64,000 nt of DNA from Pseudomonas sp. P5_109 (GTDB lineage Bacteria > Pseudomonadota > Gammaproteobacteria > Pseudomonadales > Pseudomonadaceae), in NCBI RefSeq assembly GCF_034009455.1, contig NZ_CP125380.1:6677001-6741000 (forward strand). The letters are read 5' to 3'. The first letter of the stretch is position 1; each line of letters starts with the position of its first letter. Below are positions 8,813-17,492 of the stretch, piece by piece. The position numbers were made by a program, and so were the translations under genes. Under the pieces are notes generated by a model. It worked only from the letters and a program-made list of their open reading frames with translations. It was not told the DNA's origin and did no database searches.

Positions 8813-9961
8813 TCAGCTCTGGGACGCGGCTTTGGGCAGGATGTCGTTGGCGACCATCTCGCCGAACGGGCTGACGTAACCGGCACCTTTCGGCAGCTCG
8901 GGACGCTCGACATCAAGGTGCGGGAACAGTAGTTCAGCGACGCGATACGACTCTTCCAGGTGTGGATAACCGGAGAAAATGAACGTGTCGATGCCCAGCT
9001 CCGCGTACTCCTTCACACGAGCGGCTACGGTCGGACCATCGCCCACCAGCGCCGTACCGGCACCCCCGCGCACCAAGCCGACACCGGCCCACAGGTTCGG
9101 GCTGACTTCCAGGTTGTCGCGGTTGCCACCATGCAAGGCGGCCATGCGTTGCTGACCGACCGAATCGAAGCGCGCCAGCGAAGCCTGGGCGCGAGCGATG
9201 GTGTCGTTGTCCAGATGCGAGATCAGCCGATCCGCGGCTTTCCAGGCCTCTTCGTTGGTTTCGCGCACGATCACATGCAGGCGAATGCCGAAGCGCACGG
9301 TACGACCGAGCTTGGCGGCTTTGGCCCGAACCTGTTCGATCTTCTCTGCCACCGCTGCCGGTGGTTCACCCCAGGTCAGAACCATTTCCACCTGCTCTGC
9401 CGCGAGGTCTTGTGCCGCTTCCGACGAACCACCGAAATACAGCGGTGGACGTGGCTGCTGGACCGGCGGATAGAGCAATTTCGCGCCTTTCACACTGATG
9501 TGCTGGCCGTCGTAATCTACGGTTTCGCCTTCCAGTACGCGGCGCCAGATGCGGGTGAATTCCACCGAGGCCTGATAGCGCTCTTCGTGACTGAGAAACA
9601 GACCATCACCCGCCAATTCTTCCGGATCACCGCCGGTCACCAGGTTGAACAACGCACGCCCGCCGGACAGTCGATCCAGGGTCGCGGCCTGACGCGCCGC
9701 CACCGTCGGGGAAATGATCCCGGGGCGCAGGGCGACAAGGAACTTCAAGCGCTGGGTCACCGGAATCAGTGATGCCGCCACCAGCCACGAGTCTTCGCAG
9801 GAACGCCCGGTAGGGATCAGTACCCCACCGAATCCCAGGCGATCCGCTGCCTGTGCGACTTGTTGCAGATAACCGTGATCGACGGCGCGGGCGCCTTCGG
9901 CGGTGCCAAGGTAATGGCCGTCGCCGTGGGTAGGCAGGAACCAGAAGATATTGAGGCTCAT
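8813..9961 (-). CDS. ssuD: FMNH2-dependent alkanesulfonate monooxygenase
   Basis: 382 aa, a bacterial luciferase-like TIM barrel. With FMNH2 from SsuE and O2 it cleaves alkanesulfonates to aldehyde and sulfite, releasing sulfur for cysteine synthesis. It starts [15 protein letters not shown], the usual SsuD opening. Family stretches include [14 protein letters not shown], the flavin-site [20 protein letters not shown] and the C-terminal [19 protein letters not shown]. Length is normal for the family. It lies 26 bases after ssuA. Confidence 0.96.
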   Translation of the reverse strand: MSLNIFWFLPTHGDGHYLGTAEGARAVDHGYLQQVAQAADRLGFGGVLIPTGRSCEDSWLVAASLIPVTQRLKFLVALRPGIISPTVAARQAATLDRLSGGRALFNLVTGGDPEELAGDGLFLSHEERYQASVEFTRIWRRVLEGETVDYDGQHISVKGAKLLYPPVQQPRPPLYFGGSSEAAQDLAAEQVEMVLTWGEPPAAVAEKIEQVRAKAAKLGRTVRFGIRLHVIVRETNEEAWKAADRLISHLDNDTIARAQASLARFDSVGQQRMAALHGGNRDNLEVSPNLWAGVGLVRGGAGTALVGDGPTVAARVKEYAELGIDTFIFSGYPHLEESYRVAELLFPHLDVERPELPKGAGYVSPFGEMVANDILPKAASQS

Positions 9962-9987
9962 TGGAGTGGTCTCCTTGGGGAATCGAT

Positions 9988-10968
9988 TTACTGGGCTTTG
10001 GTTACTGAGCTTTGGGCAACGGCGGCCGGCGGCGTCCAGATCACATCCTTGATGCTCAACTGCTTTGGAATCAGCTTGAGCTGGTAGAAGCTGTCGGCGA
10101 TTTTCTGCTGCGCGGCGACCACTTCCGGGGTAAGGAACAGCGCGCCGTAACCCTGGCGTTTCACCGAGGTCAAGGTGATGTCTGCCGGCAGGCCGAGCAG
10201 CGGCGAAACCTGTTGGGTCACGTCTTGCGGGTTAGCCTTGGACCATTCACCGACCGCGCGCACTTCTTCCACCAGGGTCTTGATCACCTCAGGATTTTTC
10301 TGCGCATAAGGCTTGGTCGCCAGGTAGAACTGATGGTTGTCGACGATGCCCTGGCCATCGCGCAGAGTGCGCGCTTGCAGCTGTTGTTCGGCGGCGGCCT
10401 GGTACGGGTCCCAGATGACCCAGGCGTCGACGCTGCCACGCTCGAACGCGGCGCGGGCATCAGCTGGCGGCAGGAATACGGTCTGGATGTCGGTGTATTT
10501 GAGGCCGGCGTCTTCCAGTGCGCGCACCAGCAGGTAGTGCACGTTGGAACCCTTGTTGAGCACGACTTTCTTACCCTTGAGCTCGGCCACCGACTTGATC
10601 GCCGAGTCCTTCGGCACCAGGATCGCCTCACTGTGCGGCGCTGGCGGTTCGTAGGCGACGTAGAGCAAATCTGCGCCGGCCGCTTGAGCGAACACAGGTG
10701 GAGTCTCACCGGTAACGCCGAAGTCGATGGAGCCGACGTTCAGGCCTTCAAGCAGTTGTGGGCCACCGGGGAATTCCGTCCATTGCACGTCCACGCCTTG
10801 GGCGGCGAGGCGTTTTTCCAGGGTGCCCTTGGCTTTGAGCAGCACCAGGGTGCCGTACTTCTGATAACCGATTCGTAATGTCTCGGCCTGAGCTTGAGTA
10901 ATGGCGCCGAAGGTGACAGCCGCAGCAAACAGAGCGACCAGACCACGACGCAAAATGACAGGGCGCAT
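9988..10968 (-). CDS. ssuA: Aliphatic sulfonate-binding protein
   Basis: About 326 aa from the ATG at 10968 ([14 protein letters not shown]), which is preceded by AAAGGAGAGCGCC. An earlier in-frame ATG lacks such a site. A signal peptide ([17 protein letters not shown]) directs it to the periplasm, where it delivers sulfonates to SsuBC. The core starts [45 protein letters not shown] segments and the hinge region [16 protein letters not shown] are typical of the family. Order and spacing place it in the ssu operon between ssuE and ssuD. Confidence 0.95.
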   Translation of the reverse strand: MRPVILRRGLVALFAAAVTFGAITQAQAETLRIGYQKYGTLVLLKAKGTLEKRLAAQGVDVQWTEFPGGPQLLEGLNVGSIDFGVTGETPPVFAQAAGADLLYVAYEPPAPHSEAILVPKDSAIKSVAELKGKKVVLNKGSNVHYLLVRALEDAGLKYTDIQTVFLPPADARAAFERGSVDAWVIWDPYQAAAEQQLQARTLRDGQGIVDNHQFYLATKPYAQKNPEVIKTLVEEVRAVGEWSKANPQDVTQQVSPLLGLPADITLTSVKRQGYGALFLTPEVVAAQQKIADSFYQLKLIPKQLSIKDVIWTPPAAVAQSSVTKAQ

Positions 10969-11058
10969 GGCGCTCTCCTTTTTGCAGTTGGGTTTTGGCT
11001 GCACCTGCTTGCCCGTTGACGGGCGAGTAAGGCCAGTACTTCAATTTTTCGGTGAGGC

Positions 11059-11652
11059 TCAAATGCTCCAGCGAGCACTCAACAAACGTTCATTCAACAG
11101 GTTCGGATCGAGCGGCCTGGGCCGTCGCGCCATGGCACCGGAGAACTGCTCCAGCGCTTCATACAAACGTTGCTCCAGCTCCGGCGCCAATTGCGCCTGG
11201 GCGCTGCCTTCGCCGTAAGCGATCTGGCTGTCGACGGCGAATATCCCTTGCAGCATTTCCTGGGCCTTCAATGCCGACAGCACCGGCTTGAGCGCGTAAT
11301 CCACCACTAGCATGTGGGCGATGCTGCCGCCGGTGGCCATCGGCAGAACCACCTTGTGGCTCAACGCGCGTTCGGGCAGCAGATCCAGCACGACCTTCAG
11401 TGCTCCGGAAAACGATGCCTTGTAAACCGGTGTGGCGATCAGCAGGCCATCGGCGTTTTCAATCTGTTGCAGCAGGTCGATCACCCTGGGGCTGTCGAAG
11501 CGTGCGTGCAGCAGGTCTTCGGCCGGGAAGTCCCGTACCTGATAACTCACCACTTCCACGCCCTGCTCTTGTAACCATTGCCGGGAGCGATCCAGCAGCA
11601 CCCCTGAACGAGAGCGCTGACTGGGACTGCCACCGAGAGAGACAACCAACAT
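11059..11652 (-). CDS. ssuE: NADPH-dependent FMN reductase of the sulfonate operon
   Basis: 197 aa, flavodoxin-like fold. It supplies FMNH2 to SsuD. The N-terminal [16 protein letters not shown] is the FMN-phosphate loop; [20 protein letters not shown] and [21 protein letters not shown] are conserved in the family. It is the first gene of ssuEADCBF, so transcription of the whole operon probably starts just upstream, in the AT-rich region 11653-11800. Confidence 0.95.
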   Translation of the reverse strand: MLVVSLGGSPSQRSRSGVLLDRSRQWLQEQGVEVVSYQVRDFPAEDLLHARFDSPRVIDLLQQIENADGLLIATPVYKASFSGALKVVLDLLPERALSHKVVLPMATGGSIAHMLVVDYALKPVLSALKAQEMLQGIFAVDSQIAYGEGSAQAQLAPELEQRLYEALEQFSGAMARRPRPLDPNLLNERLLSARWSI

Positions 11653-11800
11653 TCAGACGATTCCTTGCTCGACGTTGGCGATTCGCGGTTTGCGATCTCG
11701 CTTCAATGGAGTGACCTTAACAGCTGATTTATATATCCATAAATCATATTTATTCATTTGGTTATTCGTTTTAGAGATATATAAATCCATATTCTCCAGG
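11653..11800 (-). promoter_or_regulatory. AT-rich promoter region of the ssu operon with TTATTC repeats
   Basis: The segment is markedly AT-rich compared with its surroundings. Two direct TTATTC copies lie at about 11750 and 11762 (TTATTCATTT, TTATTCGTTTTAG); read on the gene strand they are AAATGAATAA and AAACGAATAA. They resemble the AAAAGAAT motifs near lsfA and the porins. Control by CysB under sulfate limitation is known for ssu operons; which bases CysB would contact here is inference. Confidence 0.5.
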
Positions 11801-11865
11801 CAAAAAAACAGGCCGTCGAAACGGCCCGAAATCCCCTGCTTTGTAAATGCTGTGGTGCCTGATCT

Positions 11866-11940
11866 GGCGCCTTCGCGAGCAAGCCCGCTCCCACAGTTGA
11901 CCGCGTACCTCCTGTGGGGGCTTGCTCGCGAAGGCGGCAT
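11866..11940. repeat. REP-type palindromic pair, family A
   Basis: Arms at 11871-11894 and 11914-11933. The right arm lacks four bases of the GAGCGG block compared with other copies. It lies just beyond the lsfA stop. Confidence 0.88.
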
Positions 11941-11965
11941 CAGCCACACCGTAAATATTGATGAC

Positions 11966-12604
11966 TCACCGATTGGGCTGCGGCGTCAGGCGCAAGTAAG
12001 GCTTGACCGCCCGATAGCCCTTGGGAAAACGCTGTTTGATTTCATCCTCATCCTTGAGCGACGGCACGATCACCACCTCATCACCGTCCTGCCAGTTGGC
12101 CGGCGTGGCCACCTTGTAGTTGTCGGTGAGTTGCAGCGAGTCGATCACCCGCAGGATTTCATTGAAGTTGCGCCCGGTGCTCGCCGGGTAGGTAATCGTC
12201 AACCGGACCTTTTTGTTCGGGTCGATCACAAACAGCGAGCGCACGGTCAAGGTGTCGTTGGCGTTGGGGTGGATCAGGTCATAGAGGTCCGAGACCTTGC
12301 GGTCGGCGTCGTCCAGGATCGGAAAGTTGACCACGGTGGCCTGGGTTTCGTTGATGTCCTCGATCCACCTGTGGTGCGACTCGACAGGGTCCACGGACAG
12401 TGCGATAGCCTTGACGCCGCGCGCTGCAAATTCATCCTTGAGCCTGGCGGTGAAACCCAGTTCGGTGGTGCATACCGGCGTGAAATCCGCCGGATGGGAA
12501 AACAGCACGCCCCAGCTATCGCCCAGCCACTGATGGAAACGGATGATGCCGGCGCTGGAGTTCTGTTCGAAATCGGGGGCGATATCGCCAAGTCTGAGAC
12601 CCAT
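11966..12604 (-). CDS. lsfA: 1-Cys peroxiredoxin (Prx6 type)
   Basis: 212 aa. It reduces peroxides through the peroxidatic cysteine in HPADFTPVCTTEL (about residue 48). The Prx6-type C-terminal domain (ATPANWQDGDEVVI, FPKGYRAVKPYLRLTPQP) gives the usual length. In Pseudomonas this gene is called lsfA; it is reported to be raised by sulfate starvation and sits near ssu genes, as here. A GAATAA motif lies 57 bases upstream. It is transcribed toward the ssu operon but separated from it by a REP pair, so probably a separate transcript. Confidence 0.93.
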   Translation of the reverse strand: MGLRLGDIAPDFEQNSSAGIIRFHQWLGDSWGVLFSHPADFTPVCTTELGFTARLKDEFAARGVKAIALSVDPVESHHRWIEDINETQATVVNFPILDDADRKVSDLYDLIHPNANDTLTVRSLFVIDPNKKVRLTITYPASTGRNFNEILRVIDSLQLTDNYKVATPANWQDGDEVVIVPSLKDEDEIKQRFPKGYRAVKPYLRLTPQPNR

Positions 12605-12836
12605 GGTGCTGCTCCTTGTGAGTGCTTGATGGGTTCAACTGTGCCTGTGTTTTTTATCTATTAAAAAGAATAAATATCGATTTATTTAGATCATTAGGAA
12701 ATATTAAAGATCTGTTCACTGGACGCGCACGCGCAACCCGCCGAACATCGGCCACGAGGTTCGAGAAGGCCTTGAGTTGCTGCAAAGAGGGAACTTCAGG
12801 GCGGGATTACGGGGGTGAACCCGTCTTGAACATGTA
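12605..12836 (-). promoter_or_regulatory. Promoter region of lsfA
   Basis: AT-rich from 12650 to 12715, with AAAAAGAATAAATA at about 12663. No convincing coding frame is present. The rest, up to the porin terminator at 12837, shows nothing I can name. Confidence 0.45.
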
Positions 12837-12876
12837 AAAGCCCCGCCCGGTGCAAGACCGGGCGGGGCTTTTTTTG
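12837..12876 (-). terminator. Terminator of the first OprD-family porin gene
   Basis: Stem AAAAGCCCCGCCCGG / CCGGGCGGGGCTTTTTTT, 20 bases beyond the porin stop on the minus strand. A runs and T runs on both sides make it usable in either direction. Confidence 0.9.
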
Positions 12877-12896
12877 TCTCGGTTACGCGAACGCTA

Positions 12897-14237
12897 TTAC
12901 AACAGCGGGATCGAGTAGCTGAGGATCAGGCGGTTTTCGTCCTGCGAACGTGTGTTCGGCAGGTCGGTGCGCCAGGTGGCGTTTTTCCACGCCAGGCCCA
13001 GGTTCTTCAACGGACCTTCCTGAACGACGTAGGCCACGCTCAGATCGCGCTCCCACTCCGAAGCACCATTGGCCGCTTGGCCACCCTTGGCGTTAACGGT
13101 GTCGATGTTGTCGCCATGCAGGTACACCAGACCCGCCGTCAGGCCAGGTACGCCGACCTTGGCGAAGTCATACGCGTAACGTGCCTGCCAGGTACGCTCG
13201 CCAGCACGGCCGAACTTCTGGATTTGCGAATCGGTGATGGTGTAGTTCGACGAACCGTCACCCTGGTTCAGCCAAGGAAAGTCGCTACTGCCGTTGCTGA
13301 CCTGGTAACCGCCACCGAAGGTATGACCGGCAACCGAATACAGGAACAGGCCGCTGTACAGGTTGTTGTCGACCTTGCCTTTACCGTTTGGCGCGTTGTA
13401 GTTGCCAGTGGTGTAGTACAGCGGGTCGTGACCGTTGGCACCATCATCAGAGCTGTTGAAATAACGGAAATCCGACTTCAACACGCCCGGGCCGATGGCC
13501 CAGTTGTGAACCAGACCCAGGAAGTGTTGCTTGTAGAACTCTTCCAGATTGCCGTAGTAGTACTGGGCAGTCAGGTCCTTGGTGATCTTGTAGTCGCCAC
13601 CGGCATAGATGAACTTGTTGCTGTCGCGGAACTTGGTGCCACGAGTGTTCGCGCCCGAGATCGACATCTGCTCATTGTTGCTGGAGTTACGGCCTTTGAC
13701 GGCTTCGATCTGGCCACCAACCAGCGACAGGTCCTTGATCTCGGCGGAAGTGATCTGGCCACCCTGCCAGGTTTGCGGCAACAGACGACCATCGTTGGTC
13801 ACGATCACCGGATTTTTCGGCTGCAAGGTGCCCAGCTTCAGTTCGGTCTGGGAAACCTTGGCTTTGGCAGTCAGGCCCAGGCTGGAGAAATCATCAACCG
13901 CCTCGCCGTTGGATTTGCTCGGGAAAACCGTGCCGCCGTAAGAGGTCGCGGTGGCGCCGTTGGTACCGCCGCCCGAATCCAGCTTGACGCCCAACAGGCC
14001 GATCGCATCGATACCGAAACCGACGGTGCCCTGGGTGTAGCCGGAGATGAAACGCAGATCGAAGCCTTGACCCCACTCTTCGTTTTTGTTGGCACCGGCA
14101 CCGTCGCGGTTGTCGGTGTTGATGTAGAAGTTACGCAGCCCCAGTGTTGCCTTGCTGTCTTCGATAAAACCCGCGGCGCTTGCCTGCTGGGCCAATACCC
14201 CGACGGCCACAGCCATGGCCAAGGTGGATTTGTTCAT
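12897..14237 (-). CDS. OprD-family outer-membrane porin
   Basis: 446 aa, with signal peptide MNKSTLAMAVAVGVLAQQASA and then a beta-barrel sequence starting GFIEDSKATLGLRNFY, the OprD-family opening. Alternating amphipathic strands and FAKVGVPGLTAGLVY / DLSVAYVVQEGPLKNLGLAWK near the C-terminus are typical. It should form a substrate-specific channel for small anionic or amino-acid-like solutes. Its neighbours suggest organosulfur compounds, but no substrate can be read from sequence. The barrel ends SIPLL, not with the usual aromatic residue. A second, diverged paralogue of the same length lies upstream. Confidence 0.93.
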   Translation of the reverse strand: MNKSTLAMAVAVGVLAQQASAAGFIEDSKATLGLRNFYINTDNRDGAGANKNEEWGQGFDLRFISGYTQGTVGFGIDAIGLLGVKLDSGGGTNGATATSYGGTVFPSKSNGEAVDDFSSLGLTAKAKVSQTELKLGTLQPKNPVIVTNDGRLLPQTWQGGQITSAEIKDLSLVGGQIEAVKGRNSSNNEQMSISGANTRGTKFRDSNKFIYAGGDYKITKDLTAQYYYGNLEEFYKQHFLGLVHNWAIGPGVLKSDFRYFNSSDDGANGHDPLYYTTGNYNAPNGKGKVDNNLYSGLFLYSVAGHTFGGGYQVSNGSSDFPWLNQGDGSSNYTITDSQIQKFGRAGERTWQARYAYDFAKVGVPGLTAGLVYLHGDNIDTVNAKGGQAANGASEWERDLSVAYVVQEGPLKNLGLAWKNATWRTDLPNTRSQDENRLILSYSIPLL

Positions 14238-14607
14238 GTTTCGCTCCTCTAGTTTCTAATTCTGATGTTCCTGGTCCCGAATCGATTGCCCGGGATCCTG
14301 AATGCATAAATTCGCGGTAAACCGTCTAAGCCGGTCGTTTGGCGGGCGGCAGGATACATGGCCTTAAAGCCAAAAAGAATTTCTTAAGTTTTTTTAATAT
14401 CACTGTGGAATATGGCTTCCCACGGCAGAACCGAGGTATCGGCGGCAAGGCCGATTCCTTAACCTGATCATTTGTCGAGGGACGAAATTGCCAAATCCGA
14501 GTTCAGGGATGAGTGTCGGACGGACGCACTTTAAGCGGGATGGATAAAAACTAAAAAGAATAAAAAAGAAATAGCATCTGCATTTATGGAATATAAACCT
14601 CGGCTCG
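14238..14607 (-). promoter_or_regulatory. Intergenic region upstream of the first porin
   Basis: About 370 bases without a plausible gene. It holds two AAAAAGAAT copies (14372 and about 14553, the latter followed by AAAAAAG) and an A/T-rich block at 14370-14400 that may be the promoter. Nothing else stands out. Confidence 0.45.
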
Positions 14608-14639
14608 AAAAAAAGCCCCGCCAGCAGGCGGGGCTTTTT
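14608..14639 (-). terminator. Terminator of the second OprD-family porin gene
   Basis: Stem AAAGCCCCGCC / GGCGGGGCTTT with an AGCA-type loop and T run, 11 bases beyond the porin stop. Confidence 0.9.
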
Positions 14640-14649
14640 CGTGAGGTGA

Positions 14650-15990
14650 TTACATGAAGCTGTAGGTGTAGTTGAAGATCAGACGAGTCTGGTCCTGGTC
14701 CAGGGTGCTGGTGTTGCCACGGTAGGTGCCGTGACGCAGCGTGGTACCAAAGCCTTTCAGTGCGCCCGTCTGGATCACGTAATCCACACGTGCGTCAGTC
14801 TCGTGCTCGCTCAGGTCTTTACCCACACCGTTGGTGGCCTTGATGTCCTGGCCATTCAAGTAACCGATCGACGCCTTCAGGCCTGGAACACCCAGGGAGG
14901 CGAAGTCATAGGAGTACTGACCGAAGGTGGTGTTTTCACCGGCACGGATAAAGCTGCCAACGGTCGCATCGGTAAACGAGTAGAAGCTCGCGCCGCCGGC
15001 CCCTTCCTGACGACCCTTATCATCGATAAGGCTGCCCTGGTTCAAGAATACGAAGCCGCCGTCATCGTTGACACGCTGATGCCCGAGCAGGAACGCGTGG
15101 CCACCCAGGGTGTAGGTGAACATGGCGCTCCAGGTCTTGTTATCGACCTCACCCGGGTTCTTGGCGAAACCGTTGTTGTTGTTGAAACGGTAGCCCACAT
15201 CGCCGTTCTTGCCGTCGGAGCTGCTGTCGAAATAACGGATATCAGTCTTGAACGACTGATTGGCCGCGATCGGGTAGACGTGCACCAGGCCGAGGAAGTT
15301 CTGTTTGTAGAAGTCTTCCAGGTTCGCGTAGTAGTACTGCAGGGTCAGGTCTTTGGTGACCTTCCAGTCAGCACCGGCGTACTGGAACTTGTTGCTGTCT
15401 TGGGTAGCGCCCGCCACGGACAGGCCAGTGGAGTTTGAAGAGGCGCGACCCGACGCGTGCTCCAGTTGACCCAGGTTGAAGGTCACATTGTCGATTTCTT
15501 TGGAGGTGATGGTGCCACCGTCAAAGGTCTGCGGCAGCACACGGCTGTCGTTCGCGATCAGGATCGGCAAGTTAGGCGCCAGGGCGCCGCCCAGGTGGGC
15601 TTCGGTCTTCGAGAAACGCGCTTTGACGTTGCCATCCAGACGGCTCCACTCGTCAGCCGCTTCTTTGCCATCGCTCGGGAAGAACGAGTTGGCGTTACCG
15701 ACCGGGTGATGCCCCTTGCCGCCATCGAGGTGGATACCCACCAGCGCCTGGGCATCGATACCAAAGCCTACGACGCCCTGGGTGAAGCCCGACAGGTAGT
15801 CGAACTTCAGACCCTCAGCGGTTTCGCGCTGACGGTTAGCAGCAGTGCCTGCACCTTCGCGCATATCAGCGTCGTAATACATGGTGCGAGAGCTGATGGA
15901 TGCCTTGCTGTCTTCCAGGAAACCTGCGGCGCCTGCCTGCTGCGCCAAAACCCCTACGGCCACGGCCAAAGCCAAGGTGGACTTGTTCAT
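14650..15990 (-). CDS. OprD-family outer-membrane porin, second paralogue
   Basis: 446 aa. The signal peptide MNKSTLALAVAVGVLAQQAGA is nearly identical to that of the neighbouring porin, pointing to tandem duplication, but the barrel has diverged (GFLEDSKASISSRTMYYDAD, LKFDYLSGFTQGVVGFGIDA, YSYDFASLGVPGLKASIGYL) and ends NYTYSFM. It should be an outer-membrane channel for small organic solutes. It is divergent from a TauA-like binding protein, so a role in organosulfur uptake is plausible but unproven. The upstream region contains two strong dyads. Confidence 0.93.
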   Translation of the reverse strand: MNKSTLALAVAVGVLAQQAGAAGFLEDSKASISSRTMYYDADMREGAGTAANRQRETAEGLKFDYLSGFTQGVVGFGIDAQALVGIHLDGGKGHHPVGNANSFFPSDGKEAADEWSRLDGNVKARFSKTEAHLGGALAPNLPILIANDSRVLPQTFDGGTITSKEIDNVTFNLGQLEHASGRASSNSTGLSVAGATQDSNKFQYAGADWKVTKDLTLQYYYANLEDFYKQNFLGLVHVYPIAANQSFKTDIRYFDSSSDGKNGDVGYRFNNNNGFAKNPGEVDNKTWSAMFTYTLGGHAFLLGHQRVNDDGGFVFLNQGSLIDDKGRQEGAGGASFYSFTDATVGSFIRAGENTTFGQYSYDFASLGVPGLKASIGYLNGQDIKATNGVGKDLSEHETDARVDYVIQTGALKGFGTTLRHGTYRGNTSTLDQDQTRLIFNYTYSFM

Positions 15991-16172
15991 TGTGTAGCTC
16001 CTCTCGATTCTAATTCTTGTATTCCTGGTCTCGAGTCGTCGCCCGAAATCCTAAGATGCGCGATTAGCGCCAGACCGTGACCCACAAGTCAATCGTAACT
16101 ATGTGTGTCTACGACCATAGTCTAATCCCCGTTTTTTTGGTCCCTGCAGGGTCATGATTTCGTCATGAACCT

Positions 16173-16196
16173 GAAAAGAATTACCCGATTCTTTTC
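16173..16196. promoter_or_regulatory. Palindromic operator candidate GAAAAGAAT-N6-ATTCTTTTC
   Basis: Perfect 9-base arms at 16173-16181 and 16188-16196 lie between the divergent porin and tauA-like genes. The half-site resembles motifs upstream of lsfA, the other porin and ssuE. A dimeric regulator of the sulfur or porin genes is a reasonable guess. Confidence 0.55.
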
Positions 16197-16197
16197 T

Positions 16198-16282
16198 AAT
16201 ACCGTTTAGGAATTTAGCTACCCATCGCACGATCGCCCCGGAATGCAAGGTTCGGCTCATAAGCTAATTCCTAAACGGTATT
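16198..16282. promoter_or_regulatory. Long inverted repeat upstream of the tauA-like gene
   Basis: Perfect 17-base arms AATACCGTTTAGGAATT (16198-16214) and its complement (16266-16282) are separated by 51 bases. The sequence symmetry is too long for chance in this composition. It could be a two-site operator with DNA looping or a remnant of a small mobile element; no gene lies inside. Confidence 0.6.
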
Positions 16283-16354
16283 TATTTTTGCTTTTTTAGA
16301 TCGATTAGTTTCAGTCGCAATTCGGAAACAAATCCTTTACCGAAAGGCGGCCCC

Positions 16355-17344
16355 ATGACGACCAAACGCGCACTATCCGGACCAATTGTTACAGTTTGTG
16401 TATTCCTGGCATTTTCTTTCTCGGCTCAGGCGGCGAATCTCACCGTCGGTTACCAAACCGGAATCGATCCCAGCAAAGTCCCCCAGGCCGATGGCCTTTA
16501 TGAAAAGACCATCGGCCAGCCCATCGACTGGCGACGCTTCAACAGCGGCCCGGAAGTGGTCACGGCGATTGCCTCGGGCGATGTGCAAATCGGCAATCTC
16601 GGCTCCAGTCCGCTGGCCGCCGCCGCCTCGCGCAATCTGCCGATTGTCGCGTTCATCGTCTCGGCCCAGATCAATGCCGCCGAAGCGCTGGTGGTGCGCA
16701 ACGGCAGCGGCATCGAGAAACCGCAAGATTTGATCGGAAAGACCATCGCCACGCCTTTCGTATCAACTTCCCACTACAGCCTGCTGGGTGCGCTGAAGCA
16801 CTGGGGCCTGGACGGCTCGAAAGTCAAAGTGGTGAACCTGCAGCCAGCGGAAATCGCCGCAGCCTGGAAGCGTGGTGATATTGATGGCGCGTTTGTCTGG
16901 TCGCCCGCCCTGGGGGAAATCCGCAAGACCGGCAAGACCCTGACTGACGCGGCGCAGGTGGGCCAATGGGGTGCGCCAACCTTTGAGGTTTGGGTGGCGC
17001 GCAAGGATTACGCCGAGAAACATCCGGAGGTCGTGGCAAAGTTCGCCCGGGTGACCCTGGATTCGTTCGCCGACTATGCCGCGCATAAGGACCAATGGAC
17101 CGTTGACTCGGTGCCCGTCCAGAAAATCGCCAAATTGACCGGTGCCAACGCCGCCGATGTTCCGGAGTTACTGGCCGGTTCCGCCTTCCCGGATGCCAAG
17201 GCGCAACAGAGCACCGCGCTGCTGGACGGCGGCACGGCCAAGGCCATTGGCGAGACAGCGAAGTTCTTGAAGGAGCAAGGGAAGGTCGAGACGGTGCTGC
17301 CGGATTATTCCCCGTATGTCAGTGCGAAGTTTGTGCAGGAGTGA
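16355..17344 (+). CDS. tauA: Taurine/sulfonate ABC transporter binding protein, stand-alone
   Basis: 329 aa with signal peptide (VTVCVFLAFSFSAQA) and a mature start NLTVGYQTGIDPSKVPQADG, the TauA opening. Further family stretches are EVVTAIASGDVQIGNLGSSP, EALVVRNGSGI and the hinge KRGDIDGAFVWSPALGEI. It should bind taurine or related sulfonates in the periplasm. CGAAAGGCGGCCCC ahead of the ATG gives the ribosome site. No tauB, tauC or tauD follows: the next gene is argA on the opposite strand. It must therefore work with a permease/ATPase encoded elsewhere or with SsuBC. The gene symbol marks family membership only. Confidence 0.82.
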   Translation: MTTKRALSGPIVTVCVFLAFSFSAQAANLTVGYQTGIDPSKVPQADGLYEKTIGQPIDWRRFNSGPEVVTAIASGDVQIGNLGSSPLAAAASRNLPIVAFIVSAQINAAEALVVRNGSGIEKPQDLIGKTIATPFVSTSHYSLLGALKHWGLDGSKVKVVNLQPAEIAAAWKRGDIDGAFVWSPALGEIRKTGKTLTDAAQVGQWGAPTFEVWVARKDYAEKHPEVVAKFARVTLDSFADYAAHKDQWTVDSVPVQKIAKLTGANAADVPELLAGSAFPDAKAQQSTALLDGGTAKAIGETAKFLKEQGKVETVLPDYSPYVSAKFVQE

Positions 17345-17354
17345 ATGCAAAACC

Positions 17355-17472
17355 TTGTGGCGAGGGGGCTTGCCCCCGTTCGGTCGCGAAGCGGCCGCAA
17401 AACCATGCGACTTGGTCGGGCAGGTTTTGGGGCTGCTCCGCAGCCCAACGGGGGCAAGCCCCCTCGCCACAG
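17355..17472. repeat. Palindromic intergenic repeat, family C
   Basis: Outer arms TGTGGCGAGGGGGCTTGCCC.. and complement flank a variable centre with a second palindrome (AAGCGGCCGCAAAACC.. / ..GCTGCTCCGCAGCCC). Copies recur at 21721, 34261, 35538 and 56273. It sits between convergent tauA-like and argA genes. Confidence 0.9.
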
Positions 17473-17492
17473 GGAGCTCTACTGCTACAACA

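Noticed and set aside
12622..12837. A 71-codon plus-strand frame between lsfA and the porin terminator
   Set aside because: No ribosome site, AT-rich promoter-like start, no recognisable features.
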